From: Opitutales bacterium
GTDB lineage: Bacteria; Verrucomicrobiota; Verrucomicrobiia; Opitutales; T3Sed10-336
DNA length: 49,145 nucleotides
Direction: 5' to 3'
NCBI GenBank assembly: GCA_022565335.1
Contig: JAIUMY010000012.1
Span: 1-49,145, forward strand
Part shown: positions 26,303-34,862 of the stretch, piece after piece
How positions within the stretch are numbered: position 1 is the first letter of the stretch
How the letters are laid out: every line of letters begins with the position of its first letter
The notes under the pieces: model-generated
Told to the model about the DNA's origin: nothing
Database searches by the model: none
What the model saw: the letters and a program-made list of their open reading frames with translations, nothing else
Program-made: the position numbers and the translations under genes

Positions 26303-26561
26303 TAACCTTGGTTTGAATGTTTTCTGCGGACATGATTGAATCCCCTGTCTACGGTAAGTCCTTAGCCAATACTCTTGAAAAAGGGTTTAGACCTCGAAGT
26401 AACACCAACCTAACCTCGCCAATTTATATAAATCCTTCATCAACTGAACCAAGCGATAGCGCTAAGCTACCATGGACCATGTTTAATTACGGACCGGTAT
26501 TGATTCGTGGTTTTTAATTCAGACAATTGAATTGCTTTAAACTTCCTGCCGAAATGAACTT

Positions 26562-29500
26562 ATGAAACTCCTGAAGAGCAAAATCATTTTTCTCTGTTTG
26601 CTTTTGGGGTTTAGTATGGCCGTGAGAGGCTATGCGGCTGAGGGGGAGGCTCTCCGGATCAACGAAGTGATGGCTTCCAATGGCCAGACTCTGGCCGATG
26701 AGGACGGTGACTACCGCGATTGGATTGAGCTGTACAACCAGAGCGACCAGAGTATTTCTTTGGAGAATTGGGGTCTTTCCAATTCGAAAAATGACCTGCA
26801 CCGATTTCGTTTTCCGGAGGGAACCACCATTGGGCCCGGGGAACTTCTCCTGGTGTGGGCTTCCGGCAAAGACCGGTTCCCACGAAGCATGGACCTTCCG
26901 AGGGGAGAACGGTCTATGCTGACTCTTGCCGCGGGGGAGGCCTATTGGTATTTCCCGCAGGGAACCGGACCGGGGCGAGGGGAGGAAGCAAAGCTTTCCT
27001 TGGAAATAAAAGGATTCGGGAAGGATGATTTATCGTCTTCCTTTCTCACGTTTACGGGACCAGAACGCTTGATCCCGGAGGAGTCTCTGTCCCTTTCCGG
27101 GGACTTTACTCTTTCCTATCGTTTTCGCGGTTTTCCTGACGGAGTATGGAGTTTCTTCGGGCCTGCGGAGGAAACAGCGCACCGTTTTTCCCACTGGGGA
27201 GGGCAAAATCTCATCTTTTGGGAGCCGCTGACGGTGTTTCATTGGGATGAGCCTCTTCTTGACGACCAATGGTACACCGTAACCCTGATTCGCCGGGACG
27301 ATCGGCTGAGCGTCTGGCTTGATGACGACAAGGTGGGGGAACGTGAATTTGAGACGGTTTTGGAAATTTCCCAAATTGGCCTGGATTTCGAAGAAACGGC
27401 TGACCATAAGTCCATTGCCGGAGATTTCCAGGATCTCTTTTTTCTTCCCATCGCCCTTTCACCGGAGGAGGCGGAGCAGTGGGGGCGTGGAAACTTGGAG
27501 GAATGGGGCGATTGGCACACCTCTTTTCGTCTCTCTCCCAGTGACCCCTCGCTGTGGCTGAGTGACCCCGGGGGCCGGGTGGTTGATAGGGTCCCGGCCC
27601 AACGGATCCCCCGGGATGTTTCCTTGGGGCGAATTGAGGGCGAAGGAAGGGGGTGGTTTTATTTCCCCGATCCTGCCCCCCGCCAGGCGAATCCTTCCTC
27701 CGGCTACCAAGAGCTGTTGGAACCCGTGCGCTTTTCTCAAAGAGGGGGGTACTTTCATGAACCGGTTACCCTGGAACTCCGTCATCCGGATCCGGAAGTG
27801 ACCATTTATTACAGTTTGGACGGCTCCGAGCCGCATCCCGATTTTCTCGAAAAGGGGACTTTTCAGTATAAAAATCAATACGTCCTTCAACCGGGGTTCC
27901 CGGATGGCCCGATGCTTGAGGGGACGTTTCAAAGCCATCGCTACGAAGCACCCCTTCAGCTGGAGGATCGTTCCCGCGAGGCTGACTGGCTAACCCGGAA
28001 AGCCTCCACCTTTCATTTCCGGCCATACTATTTTCCCGACAAGCCCGTTCGCAAGGGAACCACGGTGCGGGCAATGGCTTACAAGGAAGGGGCTCTGAGC
28101 CATAGTGAGACCCAGACGTACTTTATCTGGCCGGACGGACCCGCTTTTTCCCTGCCGGTCATCAATCTCACTACGGCGCCGGAAAACTTGTTTGGGTATG
28201 AGGAAGGGATTTACACCGCGGGGGTCGACTTTGATCAGTGGCGGGAGGAAAATCCGAATCTCATCCCAGGATGGCATTCCGCCGGCAATTTCCATCGGCG
28301 CGGTCCGGCAAACGAGGTTCCGGCAACTCTGGAGATCTACGATTTTCAAACCGGGGATTTTCTGCATCGGAATATCGGGATGCGGATTCATGGTGGCTGG
28401 AGCAGGGGATTCCCGTCGAAGAATCTTCGACTGTATGCCCGCGGAGGATACGATCATCGGGGGGCGATGGATTTCCCGTTCTTTCCCGGAAAGGTGTATC
28501 GGGCGGAGGGGGAGGATTCCTCTTTGTTCGACCGCATCATTTTGCGGCGCAAGGGCAATTTTGACCGCTTCCGTGGACATATTATCGCGCATCGGGTGAT
28601 GCAACCGGTGTTCAACGGGATGGTCCGGGTGGCCAATGCACAGCTGTTTATCAATGGCGAATACTGGGGGCTGACCACCTTTCATGACCGCTTTGACCGA
28701 AGATTTGTCAGCCGAAATTTTGGACTGGACCCCGATAATGTGGTTATCACCTACCGCGGGGGAATGTTTTATTCGGAAAATGATGGATTGGCGCATGAAG
28801 TTGATCACGGATGGCCGGAGGATATAAAGCTCTATGAGGAGTTGGTTGAATTCATCGAGACGGAGGATCTCTCCGATCCGGAGAAATATTCCCAATTGAA
28901 AGAGAAGCTCTGTTTGCAAAGTTACTTCGATCATTTGGTGTCCATCATCTTCTTTCGCAACTCCCACTATGAGCACAGTTTCTGGCGGGCCCGGGAACCC
29001 GAGAATGAGGGGCATGGCGACGGGCGTTGGCGGCTTTATGTGCAGGATTTCGATCATATCATTTTCGACGAAGAGCATTATGGTTTACCCAAAATGGTTG
29101 AGTTGATTACCTTCTTCTCGCACCTGCTGGAAAGTCCCCATTTCGTTGAGGAGTTTTTGAACCGCTACGCTGATCATTTAAATTCGACTCTTCAACCCCG
29201 GCGAATTCAGCGAATCGCGAAAGAGGAATGGAATGAAATTGCGCCTTATCTGCCGGAGGATATTGCCCGTTGGGGGAATGAAGAACCGCTCAAAACGAAG
29301 GAGGATTTGGAGGTGCTGAAAGCGTTTGCCCGTCAGGAACCAGAAAATGCCTATGCCCAGGCCATGAAGGTTTTTGATATTTCCGGTTTGGCCGACGTGG
29401 TGGTCGCGGTGAACGATCCGGCCAAAGGCCTGGTTGGGGTAAACTCGCTGACGATCGGCTATGACACCTTGGGTTTGCCCAATCCGAAAAAACCTTACCC

Positions 29501-30584
29501 TTGGCAAGGAACCTATTTTCAGGAGATCCCCATGACTTTCGCAGCGAACCCCAAGGAAGGGTTCTCTTTTTCCCACTGGGACGTATCCTGTTCGGAAAAA
29601 GGTTCCTATACCTCCCGCGAAACCCCCTTGACGGTTGAGCCTTTTTCCCGGTTACGGGTTAAGGCGAGTTTTCGCCCGGACACCGGCGGGGCCGATACAT
29701 TGCGGGAGAAAACCTTTCCGGCAACGTGGAATTTGTTTACCGGCCGGGATAAAAGGATCGCGCTTTCGCATCTTTTGGCGTCTACCCCAGACTCTGAAAA
29801 TTACGCCGTGGTTTCGGTCCAGAGCTCTTCCGCTGAAGTTGTCCAGGTTGGGGTCACCGGAGAGCAAATTGTGCTGAAGCCGCGAGCTCCCGGAAAAGCT
29901 ACGGTCCGGGCTGAGGGGACTACCTCCAATGACCGAATTGCTTTAACTCTTGGAGTACTTGTCCATGGAGCTCCCCATGCGTTGGCGGAGGAACCTTATC
30001 GGCTCACCGCTTGGCCAGCTGACAAACCAAGAGGAGTCTTTCCCGACTCCGCGGTTTTTTTGCAAAGCGACCAGAATGATCCCGATCGTGCCGCGCCCTT
30101 ACTCGATCTCTATGATCCCGGAGATGATGCCCGTCGGGACCGGGACCGAAGCTATCCTTACGCGGCGGAGCGCCGAACCCGCATCAATGGCCTTGGAGAA
30201 GAGGGGATGGCCTTTATCAACACCGGACGGGGCCGGGATCTGGGGGGCTTGGCGGTTACCTTGGATACGCGGGGAGTGGAGAAGGCCACGGTCTCCTTTG
30301 AGGTCGAGACCCTGCTCCCCAACGAGCGGGCTTACGGGCTGCGGCTGCAGTATCGGATTGGGAATGAAGGGGTGTGGACGGACGTGAAACACCAAGGGCT
30401 TCCCGTTCTTTACCGGAGTCAATTGGTGCCCGGGCATCGTAAAGAATTTGACCGAATTCCTTTACCTGAACAGATTCTCAACCAACCTGAAATTCAACTT
30501 TTGTGGCGCTATCATCACCTTACCGGCCAATCCGGCCCGAGGGCGCAGATTCGACTGGACAATATAACCATACAAGCAGAGTGA
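26562..30584 (+). CDS. Large secreted CotH-family protein with lamin-tail domain
   Basis: A 1340-residue exported protein with a signal peptide at about 1-25. In order: a lamin-tail domain (about 27-115, INEVMASNGQ...DWIELYN), a LamG-like beta-sandwich (about 165-275), a chitobiase C-terminal-like segment with IYYSLDGSEPH (about 400-430), and the CotH domain (about 525-880). The CotH domain shows RIHGGWSRGFPSKNLRLYAR near 606 and QDFDHIIFDEEHYG near 828. After that come an InlB-like beta module (about 1000-1037), a bacterial Ig-like segment (about 1085-1125) and a C-terminal beta domain. CotH proteins of spores are atypical protein kinases; for these large Gram-negative forms the substrate is unknown. 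No sorting signal is seen at the C terminus. The stop is one base from the start of the next gene. Confidence 0.88.
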   Translation: MKLLKSKIIFLCLLLGFSMAVRGYAAEGEALRINEVMASNGQTLADEDGDYRDWIELYNQSDQSISLENWGLSNSKNDLHRFRFPEGTTIGPGELLLVWASGKDRFPRSMDLPRGERSMLTLAAGEAYWYFPQGTGPGRGEEAKLSLEIKGFGKDDLSSSFLTFTGPERLIPEESLSLSGDFTLSYRFRGFPDGVWSFFGPAEETAHRFSHWGGQNLIFWEPLTVFHWDEPLLDDQWYTVTLIRRDDRLSVWLDDDKVGEREFETVLEISQIGLDFEETADHKSIAGDFQDLFFLPIALSPEEAEQWGRGNLEEWGDWHTSFRLSPSDPSLWLSDPGGRVVDRVPAQRIPRDVSLGRIEGEGRGWFYFPDPAPRQANPSSGYQELLEPVRFSQRGGYFHEPVTLELRHPDPEVTIYYSLDGSEPHPDFLEKGTFQYKNQYVLQPGFPDGPMLEGTFQSHRYEAPLQLEDRSREADWLTRKASTFHFRPYYFPDKPVRKGTTVRAMAYKEGALSHSETQTYFIWPDGPAFSLPVINLTTAPENLFGYEEGIYTAGVDFDQWREENPNLIPGWHSAGNFHRRGPANEVPATLEIYDFQTGDFLHRNIGMRIHGGWSRGFPSKNLRLYARGGYDHRGAMDFPFFPGKVYRAEGEDSSLFDRIILRRKGNFDRFRGHIIAHRVMQPVFNGMVRVANAQLFINGEYWGLTTFHDRFDRRFVSRNFGLDPDNVVITYRGGMFYSENDGLAHEVDHGWPEDIKLYEELVEFIETEDLSDPEKYSQLKEKLCLQSYFDHLVSIIFFRNSHYEHSFWRAREPENEGHGDGRWRLYVQDFDHIIFDEEHYGLPKMVELITFFSHLLESPHFVEEFLNRYADHLNSTLQPRRIQRIAKEEWNEIAPYLPEDIARWGNEEPLKTKEDLEVLKAFARQEPENAYAQAMKVFDISGLADVVVAVNDPAKGLVGVNSLTIGYDTLGLPNPKKPYPWQGTYFQEIPMTFAANPKEGFSFSHWDVSCSEKGSYTSRETPLTVEPFSRLRVKASFRPDTGGADTLREKTFPATWNLFTGRDKRIALSHLLASTPDSENYAVVSVQSSSAEVVQVGVTGEQIVLKPRAPGKATVRAEGTTSNDRIALTLGVLVHGAPHALAEEPYRLTAWPADKPRGVFPDSAVFLQSDQNDPDRAAPLLDLYDPGDDARRDRDRSYPYAAERRTRINGLGEEGMAFINTGRGRDLGGLAVTLDTRGVEKATVSFEVETLLPNERAYGLRLQYRIGNEGVWTDVKHQGLPVLYRSQLVPGHRKEFDRIPLPEQILNQPEIQLLWRYHHLTGQSGPRAQIRLDNITIQAE

Positions 30585-30585
30585 A

Positions 30586-31479
30586 ATGAATAAAGTTTAC
30601 ATAATCGATGGGTTTAACCTGATCTTCCGGAGTTTTTACGCCATCCGTGGTCTTTCCCGCAAAGACGGTTTCCCGACGAACGCCCTTCATGGATGGGTTC
30701 GGTCCTTGTGGAAATTGGAGGATGAACCCGAGGTGGACCGCCTGGTCGTGGTGTTTGATACCGGGGAAGATGAGTTTCGCAAGGAGATCCTGCCGGAATA
30801 CAAGGCCCAGCGAAAGGAAACCCCGGAAGAGCTTTTGCAACAGATTCCGGTGATTCGGAAAATAACCGAGGCCATGGGTTTGGAGACCGTCTCGACGAGC
30901 GGGATTGAAGCGGACGATTTGATTGCCTCCATGGCCAATAAGCTGGCCGCCGGAGAGGATTGTGAGGTGCGCATTGTCAGTGCGGACAAAGATCTCGCCC
31001 AATGTGTCCGGGACGGCATCTTCCTGTTTTTGCCCCCGCCCTCGGCCAACCCGAAAAAGGGCTGGTCTCTGCTCGACAGCGATGGGGTGGAGAAAAAATT
31101 CGGGGTTCGCCCCGACCAAGTGGCGGATTACCTGGCCCTCATCGGCGACGTCTCCGACAATATTCGCGGCTTGCCGGGCGTGGGACCAAAAACCGCTGTT
31201 AAATGGCTTTCCCAGTATGGTTCACTGGACGGCATTATGGAAAATGCCGGAGACCTTCAACCCAAGCGTTTTCAGGAATTGGTGGCCTCGCAGAGGGAAC
31301 TCCTGGAGAAGAATTTGCAGCTAACCCGCTTACGGGGGAGCTTGCCGATTCCAGAACCGGAAAGACATTCCGGGAATTTTCAGGAACTCTTCGACCTGCT
31401 GGAGGAAATGGAAATGAAAAAAGCCCTCGAGGATGCCCGGCAACGCTATGGCACCGGACAGACCGAATTTGGATTTTGA
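30586..31479 (+). CDS. FEN-family 5'-3' exonuclease, stand-alone
   Basis: The 297 residues match the 5' nuclease domain found at the N terminus of bacterial DNA polymerase I. Landmarks are IIDGFNLIFRSFYA, the acidic metal-binding residues in VVVFDTGEDEFR, EADDLIASMAN and VSADKDLAQ, and the helix-three-turn-helix DNA clamp GLPGVGPKTAVKWL. It removes flaps or RNA primers during replication and repair. No polymerase domain follows; the protein ends after a short helical tail. The ATG overlaps the end of the CotH gene with one intervening base, so translation may be coupled, though the functions are unrelated. It is closed by a terminator shared with the convergent transporter. Confidence 0.92.
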   Translation: MNKVYIIDGFNLIFRSFYAIRGLSRKDGFPTNALHGWVRSLWKLEDEPEVDRLVVVFDTGEDEFRKEILPEYKAQRKETPEELLQQIPVIRKITEAMGLETVSTSGIEADDLIASMANKLAAGEDCEVRIVSADKDLAQCVRDGIFLFLPPPSANPKKGWSLLDSDGVEKKFGVRPDQVADYLALIGDVSDNIRGLPGVGPKTAVKWLSQYGSLDGIMENAGDLQPKRFQELVASQRELLEKNLQLTRLRGSLPIPEPERHSGNFQELFDLLEEMEMKKALEDARQRYGTGQTEFGF

Positions 31480-31502
31480 GTAAAACTGAATCGTGAGACC
31501 TA

Positions 31503-31537
31503 AAAAAAGCCTGCCCTGATTTAGGGCAGGCTTTTTT
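31503..31537. terminator. Bidirectional intrinsic terminator
   Basis: AAAAAAGCCTGCCCT (31503-31517) is mirrored by AGGGCAGGCTTTTTT (31523-31537) with a five-base loop. It serves both the nuclease gene on the plus strand and the BCCT gene on the minus strand. Confidence 0.95.
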
Positions 31538-31551
31538 GGTGAAAGATTTAC

Positions 31552-33261
31552 TCAGCTTTTCTCTTCGCCCAGGGTCACCCCATTGGCGTGGAGGGCCTGC
31601 TTCTCTTTGATGAGCCCCATGACGATGGTCACGCAGAGTACCAATAATATGATGGCAAAGGGGAGACCGGTGGTCAAAACCATGGCCTGCAGGGCGACCA
31701 GACCACCACCAAGCAGAAGGACGATGGCAATCAAACCTTCGAAAATACACCAGAAAAGCCTTTGGCCAACCGGGGCATCGACTTTACCCCCGGCGGTTAT
31801 GGTATCAATAACCAAAGACCCGCTGTCCGAGGAAGTCACGAAGAACACGATGACCAGGGCAATTCCGATGAAAGAGGTAAGGGCCGTGAGAGGGAAATCC
31901 TCCAGCATTTTGAAAAGCTGAACGGGCAAGTCGGCGCTGGCGGCCTCTTCAAAGCCGCCAATGAACTGCTGAATGGCGGCCCCGCCGAAGGTCGACATCC
32001 AGAAAACGCAGACCACCGAGGGGACCAATAATACGCAAATGACAAATTCCCGCACCGTGCGTCCTTTGGAGACCCGGGCGATAAACATGCCTACGAAAGG
32101 AGACCAGGAAATCCACCAGGCCCAGTAAAAGGAAGTCCAGCCTTGGGAAAAGTTCACGTCCTCACGGCCGACCGGATTGGAGAGTGCGGGGAGGTGTTGC
32201 ATATAAGCCAGCAAAGATTCTCCGAAGTTACTCAAAATGAAGGCTGTTGGCCCAAGGACCAAAACGAAAAACAACAAGCCAAAGGCGAAGACCATGTTGA
32301 TTTCGGAGAGTCTTTTGACTCCTCCTTCCAAGCCGCGCAAGACTGATACCAAGGCTACTATAGTAATGCCTACGATGAGCACCGACTGCCATTCGGCCCC
32401 GCCGGGCATGCCGAAGAGTTCGGTTAGACCGGCATTGGCTTGCTGCGCCCCTATCCCCAAAGAGGTCGCCAAACCAAAGAGGGTGGCAAAGACCGCCAGA
32501 ATATCGATAATATGCCCCGTCCATCCCCAAACCCGGTCCCCGAAAATGGGGTAAAAGGCCGACCGAATGGTGAGAGGAAGACCCTTGTTGTAGGAAAATA
32601 AAGCCAGGGCCAGAGCCAAAACCCCATAGATAGCCCAGGGATGTAATCCCCAATGGAAAACGGTGGCCGCCATCCCTAATTTCCGTGCTTCGGCTTCATC
32701 TCCCTCGGCGGCCCCCAGGGGGGCCCAGTCAGAACGGGTCCCGTCCTCCTCTACGGTGGTGCCGCCAAGAGCGGTTTGGAAATGGTCCAGGGGTTCACTG
32801 ACTCCGTAAAACATCAAACCGATGCCCATGCCCGCGGCAAAGAGCATGGCAAACCATCCGGGATAGGAAAAGTCCGGTTTGGCATTGACCCCGCCCAAAC
32901 GGATTTTACCCCAGGGAGAGATGATGAGGAAAAGACAAAAAAGAACGAAAATATTCGCCCCGCCGATAAACAACCAGTCGAAGTTTGTCGTTACGGCCAC
33001 CCGCAGGTCCGGGAAAAATTCGACCGCCTGATCCCGGAAAATGAGGGCAAAGATGACGAAAAGGGTCACCAATCCACCCGAGATGACAAACACCGGATTG
33101 TGGATATCCAGAGATAGATTTCCGATGCGCCGCCGGATATTATCCTGCCCGATCTCGTAGTCTGTCGGGATCAGGCCAACGGGTTCAATGGGCTCCAGGT
33201 TTTCCAATTCCTTTTTCCCATCAGGGGAATCCGGAGGTGAGGGAGATTTTTGATCACTCAT
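31552..33261 (-). CDS. BCCT-family betaine/carnitine/choline transporter
   Basis: A 569-residue sodium- or proton-coupled carrier with twelve predicted helices, likely for import of glycine betaine or related osmolytes. Family marks are GMGIGLMFYGVSEPLDHF in helix 4 and the long WISWSPFVGMFIARVSKGRTVREF segment, where the tryptophan box that cages the trimethylammonium group lies. The start was put at 33261 (MSDQKSPSPPDS). The open frame continues 33 residues upstream without resemblance to the family. The cytoplasmic N-terminal tail is acidic, about 60 residues. The C-terminal tail is short, so the osmosensing tail of BetP is missing. The exact substrate is not decided. It is monocistronic. 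Confidence 0.94.
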   Translation of the reverse strand: MSDQKSPSPPDSPDGKKELENLEPIEPVGLIPTDYEIGQDNIRRRIGNLSLDIHNPVFVISGGLVTLFVIFALIFRDQAVEFFPDLRVAVTTNFDWLFIGGANIFVLFCLFLIISPWGKIRLGGVNAKPDFSYPGWFAMLFAAGMGIGLMFYGVSEPLDHFQTALGGTTVEEDGTRSDWAPLGAAEGDEAEARKLGMAATVFHWGLHPWAIYGVLALALALFSYNKGLPLTIRSAFYPIFGDRVWGWTGHIIDILAVFATLFGLATSLGIGAQQANAGLTELFGMPGGAEWQSVLIVGITIVALVSVLRGLEGGVKRLSEINMVFAFGLLFFVLVLGPTAFILSNFGESLLAYMQHLPALSNPVGREDVNFSQGWTSFYWAWWISWSPFVGMFIARVSKGRTVREFVICVLLVPSVVCVFWMSTFGGAAIQQFIGGFEEAASADLPVQLFKMLEDFPLTALTSFIGIALVIVFFVTSSDSGSLVIDTITAGGKVDAPVGQRLFWCIFEGLIAIVLLLGGGLVALQAMVLTTGLPFAIILLVLCVTIVMGLIKEKQALHANGVTLGEEKS

Positions 33262-33436
33262 AATTACCAACGCAAAAAGGTTCCACCGGCGAAAAGAGAG
33301 AGAAAATGTCTGCAAGCAGACCTGGGAACCGGTGGCTGAAAAAGTTTTAGCCAAAAGCAATGTCAGCTTCTGTCAACGACTTATTTAAAGATATTTGAAA
33401 AGGTTTTTTGGGGCCAAAGGTGGGGTGGCGGAAATC

Positions 33437-34114
33437 TCATCGCTCCCCAAAAACGTATCGATAGCCAATGCCCACATGATTGGATCCCCCCTTTTGCAGA
33501 AGACGACCTCCGGAAGTGTGGTGAATAAAAAGGCGAAACTGGTGCTCGCGGTGGTTGGGGTGCGCCAGGGAAACTTCGATGGGCCAGTAAAATCGCAAAT
33601 GGGAACGACTGCGGTCAGGATGTCTTTCCTCCTCAATAAGATAAATCTTCTCCAGATAGGAAAACCCGACCCCGGTCTCGAAATTGGTATAGACGAAATC
33701 GTTCCAGGGAAAATCCTTCCACCGGAGGCTCGTCCCCAAATGCCATTCTCGGAAAGAAGAGCGCCCGTTTTCATTGGTAAGGCCTGCGACCGCAACGGCT
33801 TCGAATTGTGGAAAAAAGGAACGCTCCTGGAAAGTGATCTCGGGTTCGACTAGAGTGTAGGAGGCTCCTATGAGGTAAAGCATTCCACCGGCCTCCCCAC
33901 GGGTGCGCTGAAAGGATCCGCGAAGCAATTCGTCGATGGTGTTTGATGTAATCACCGCCGCTCCCGAGCTGAATGTCCAACGGTTGATTTCGCCCAGGTC
34001 ATCCCAGGACCGCGGAAGGGCGTATCGTTCCTCCGCCTGAAGGGGAAGAAGTCCTACCGAAAAGATTGCCGGAAGGCCCCAAAAAAACGTGAAAAGGGAG
34101 ACGCGGAGAGACAT
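33437..34114 (-). CDS. Small outer-membrane barrel protein, PagL-like
   Basis: The 225-residue protein has a signal peptide (about 1-27, ending LPLQA) and alternating beta strands to a C-terminal aromatic-rich strand (GIGYRYVF), as in an eight-strand outer-membrane barrel. Near the end it reads RLFIHHTSGG, with H199, T200 and S201 giving the His-x-Ser pair seen in lipid A 3-O-deacylases of the PagL/acyloxyacyl hydrolase superfamily. The glutamate of the PagL triad is not seen at the expected distance, so it may use another acid, be inactive, or be an unrelated barrel. It stands alone between the convergent neighbourhoods of the BCCT gene and the divergent LysM gene. Confidence 0.55.
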   Translation of the reverse strand: MSLRVSLFTFFWGLPAIFSVGLLPLQAEERYALPRSWDDLGEINRWTFSSGAAVITSNTIDELLRGSFQRTRGEAGGMLYLIGASYTLVEPEITFQERSFFPQFEAVAVAGLTNENGRSSFREWHLGTSLRWKDFPWNDFVYTNFETGVGFSYLEKIYLIEEERHPDRSRSHLRFYWPIEVSLAHPNHREHQFRLFIHHTSGGRLLQKGGSNHVGIGYRYVFGER

Positions 34115-34214
34115 TTACCCTAAGTCCTAGAACCTTTGCGTTCATTTTGGCAACGCCAAAAGGTTGGTATCCTTCCTCTTGCTATTTAATCCCCCTCCGC
34201 TTAAAAACTAACCT

Positions 34215-34856
34215 ATGAGGATTCGAACTTTACTTGTAGTTTTCTGCATTACTCTAATTGGCCTGCCCGAAGGCCCTGCATCGTCTGCTCTTCAAGGACA
34301 AAACCGTGAGGCGCAGCCAGCTAGTGGTGTATCCCGTTCCGAATTCGATCTCTTGCGTGACGATCTCCGCGCCCTTCAGCGCGAAGTGGCCCGGCAGGAA
34401 GACCGTATTCGGGGATTGGCCCGGGAAAACGAAAAGCTCAAGGAGGCCTTGCGGGACAGTCAGCGCAGAGAAAATGCCAGTAAACAAGACTTGGAGCGTT
34501 TGCGGGCCGAACTGCGGGAGAACCAACAAAAAGCCCTCCGGGAAAATAGGCAGAGTATTCTATCCGAGACCGGACGCATGATTGAGGAACTGGCCGAACA
34601 GACCCAGAAAGGACTCGACGCCCTGCGCCAGGCCATTTCCAGTCGACCCTCTCCGCGGGCAACGGAGACGGACTTCCAATTCAGCGACGATTACCCGCGG
34701 GAAGGCATCACCCATGTGGTCGAACGGGGAGAGACCCTCTCCGGAATAGCCCGTCGCCACAACAGCACTGTCCGCGATATTCAAAACGCCAACCGAATCG
34801 CCCGTCCGGAGTCCATCCAGGTGGGGCAAACCTTGTTCATCCCACAAAGAGATTAA
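34215..34856 (+). CDS. LysM-domain coiled-coil envelope protein
   Basis: A 213-residue exported protein with an N-terminal signal (about 1-24), a long Arg/Glu-rich coiled coil (about 40-145) and one C-terminal LysM domain (about 165-211). The LysM core reads VVERGETLSGIARRHNSTVRDIQNANRI followed by VGQTLFIPQ; only the landmarks GETLSGIARRH and VGQTLFIP need be noted. LysM binds N-acetylglucosamine of peptidoglycan, so the coiled coil would project from the wall or cross the periplasm. No peptidase domain is present. Six bases separate it from parB, which suggests one transcript. Confidence 0.85.
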   Translation: MRIRTLLVVFCITLIGLPEGPASSALQGQNREAQPASGVSRSEFDLLRDDLRALQREVARQEDRIRGLARENEKLKEALRDSQRRENASKQDLERLRAELRENQQKALRENRQSILSETGRMIEELAEQTQKGLDALRQAISSRPSPRATETDFQFSDDYPREGITHVVERGETLSGIARRHNSTVRDIQNANRIARPESIQVGQTLFIPQRD

Positions 34857-34862
34857 GAATTT

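Noticed and set aside
26317-26517. 66-codon frame between the STT3-like and CotH genes
   Set aside because: The 259-base gap is more AT-rich than its surroundings and the frame has no ribosome site, signal peptide or recognisable motif. I regard the gap as promoter-bearing non-coding DNA without a clear box pair.
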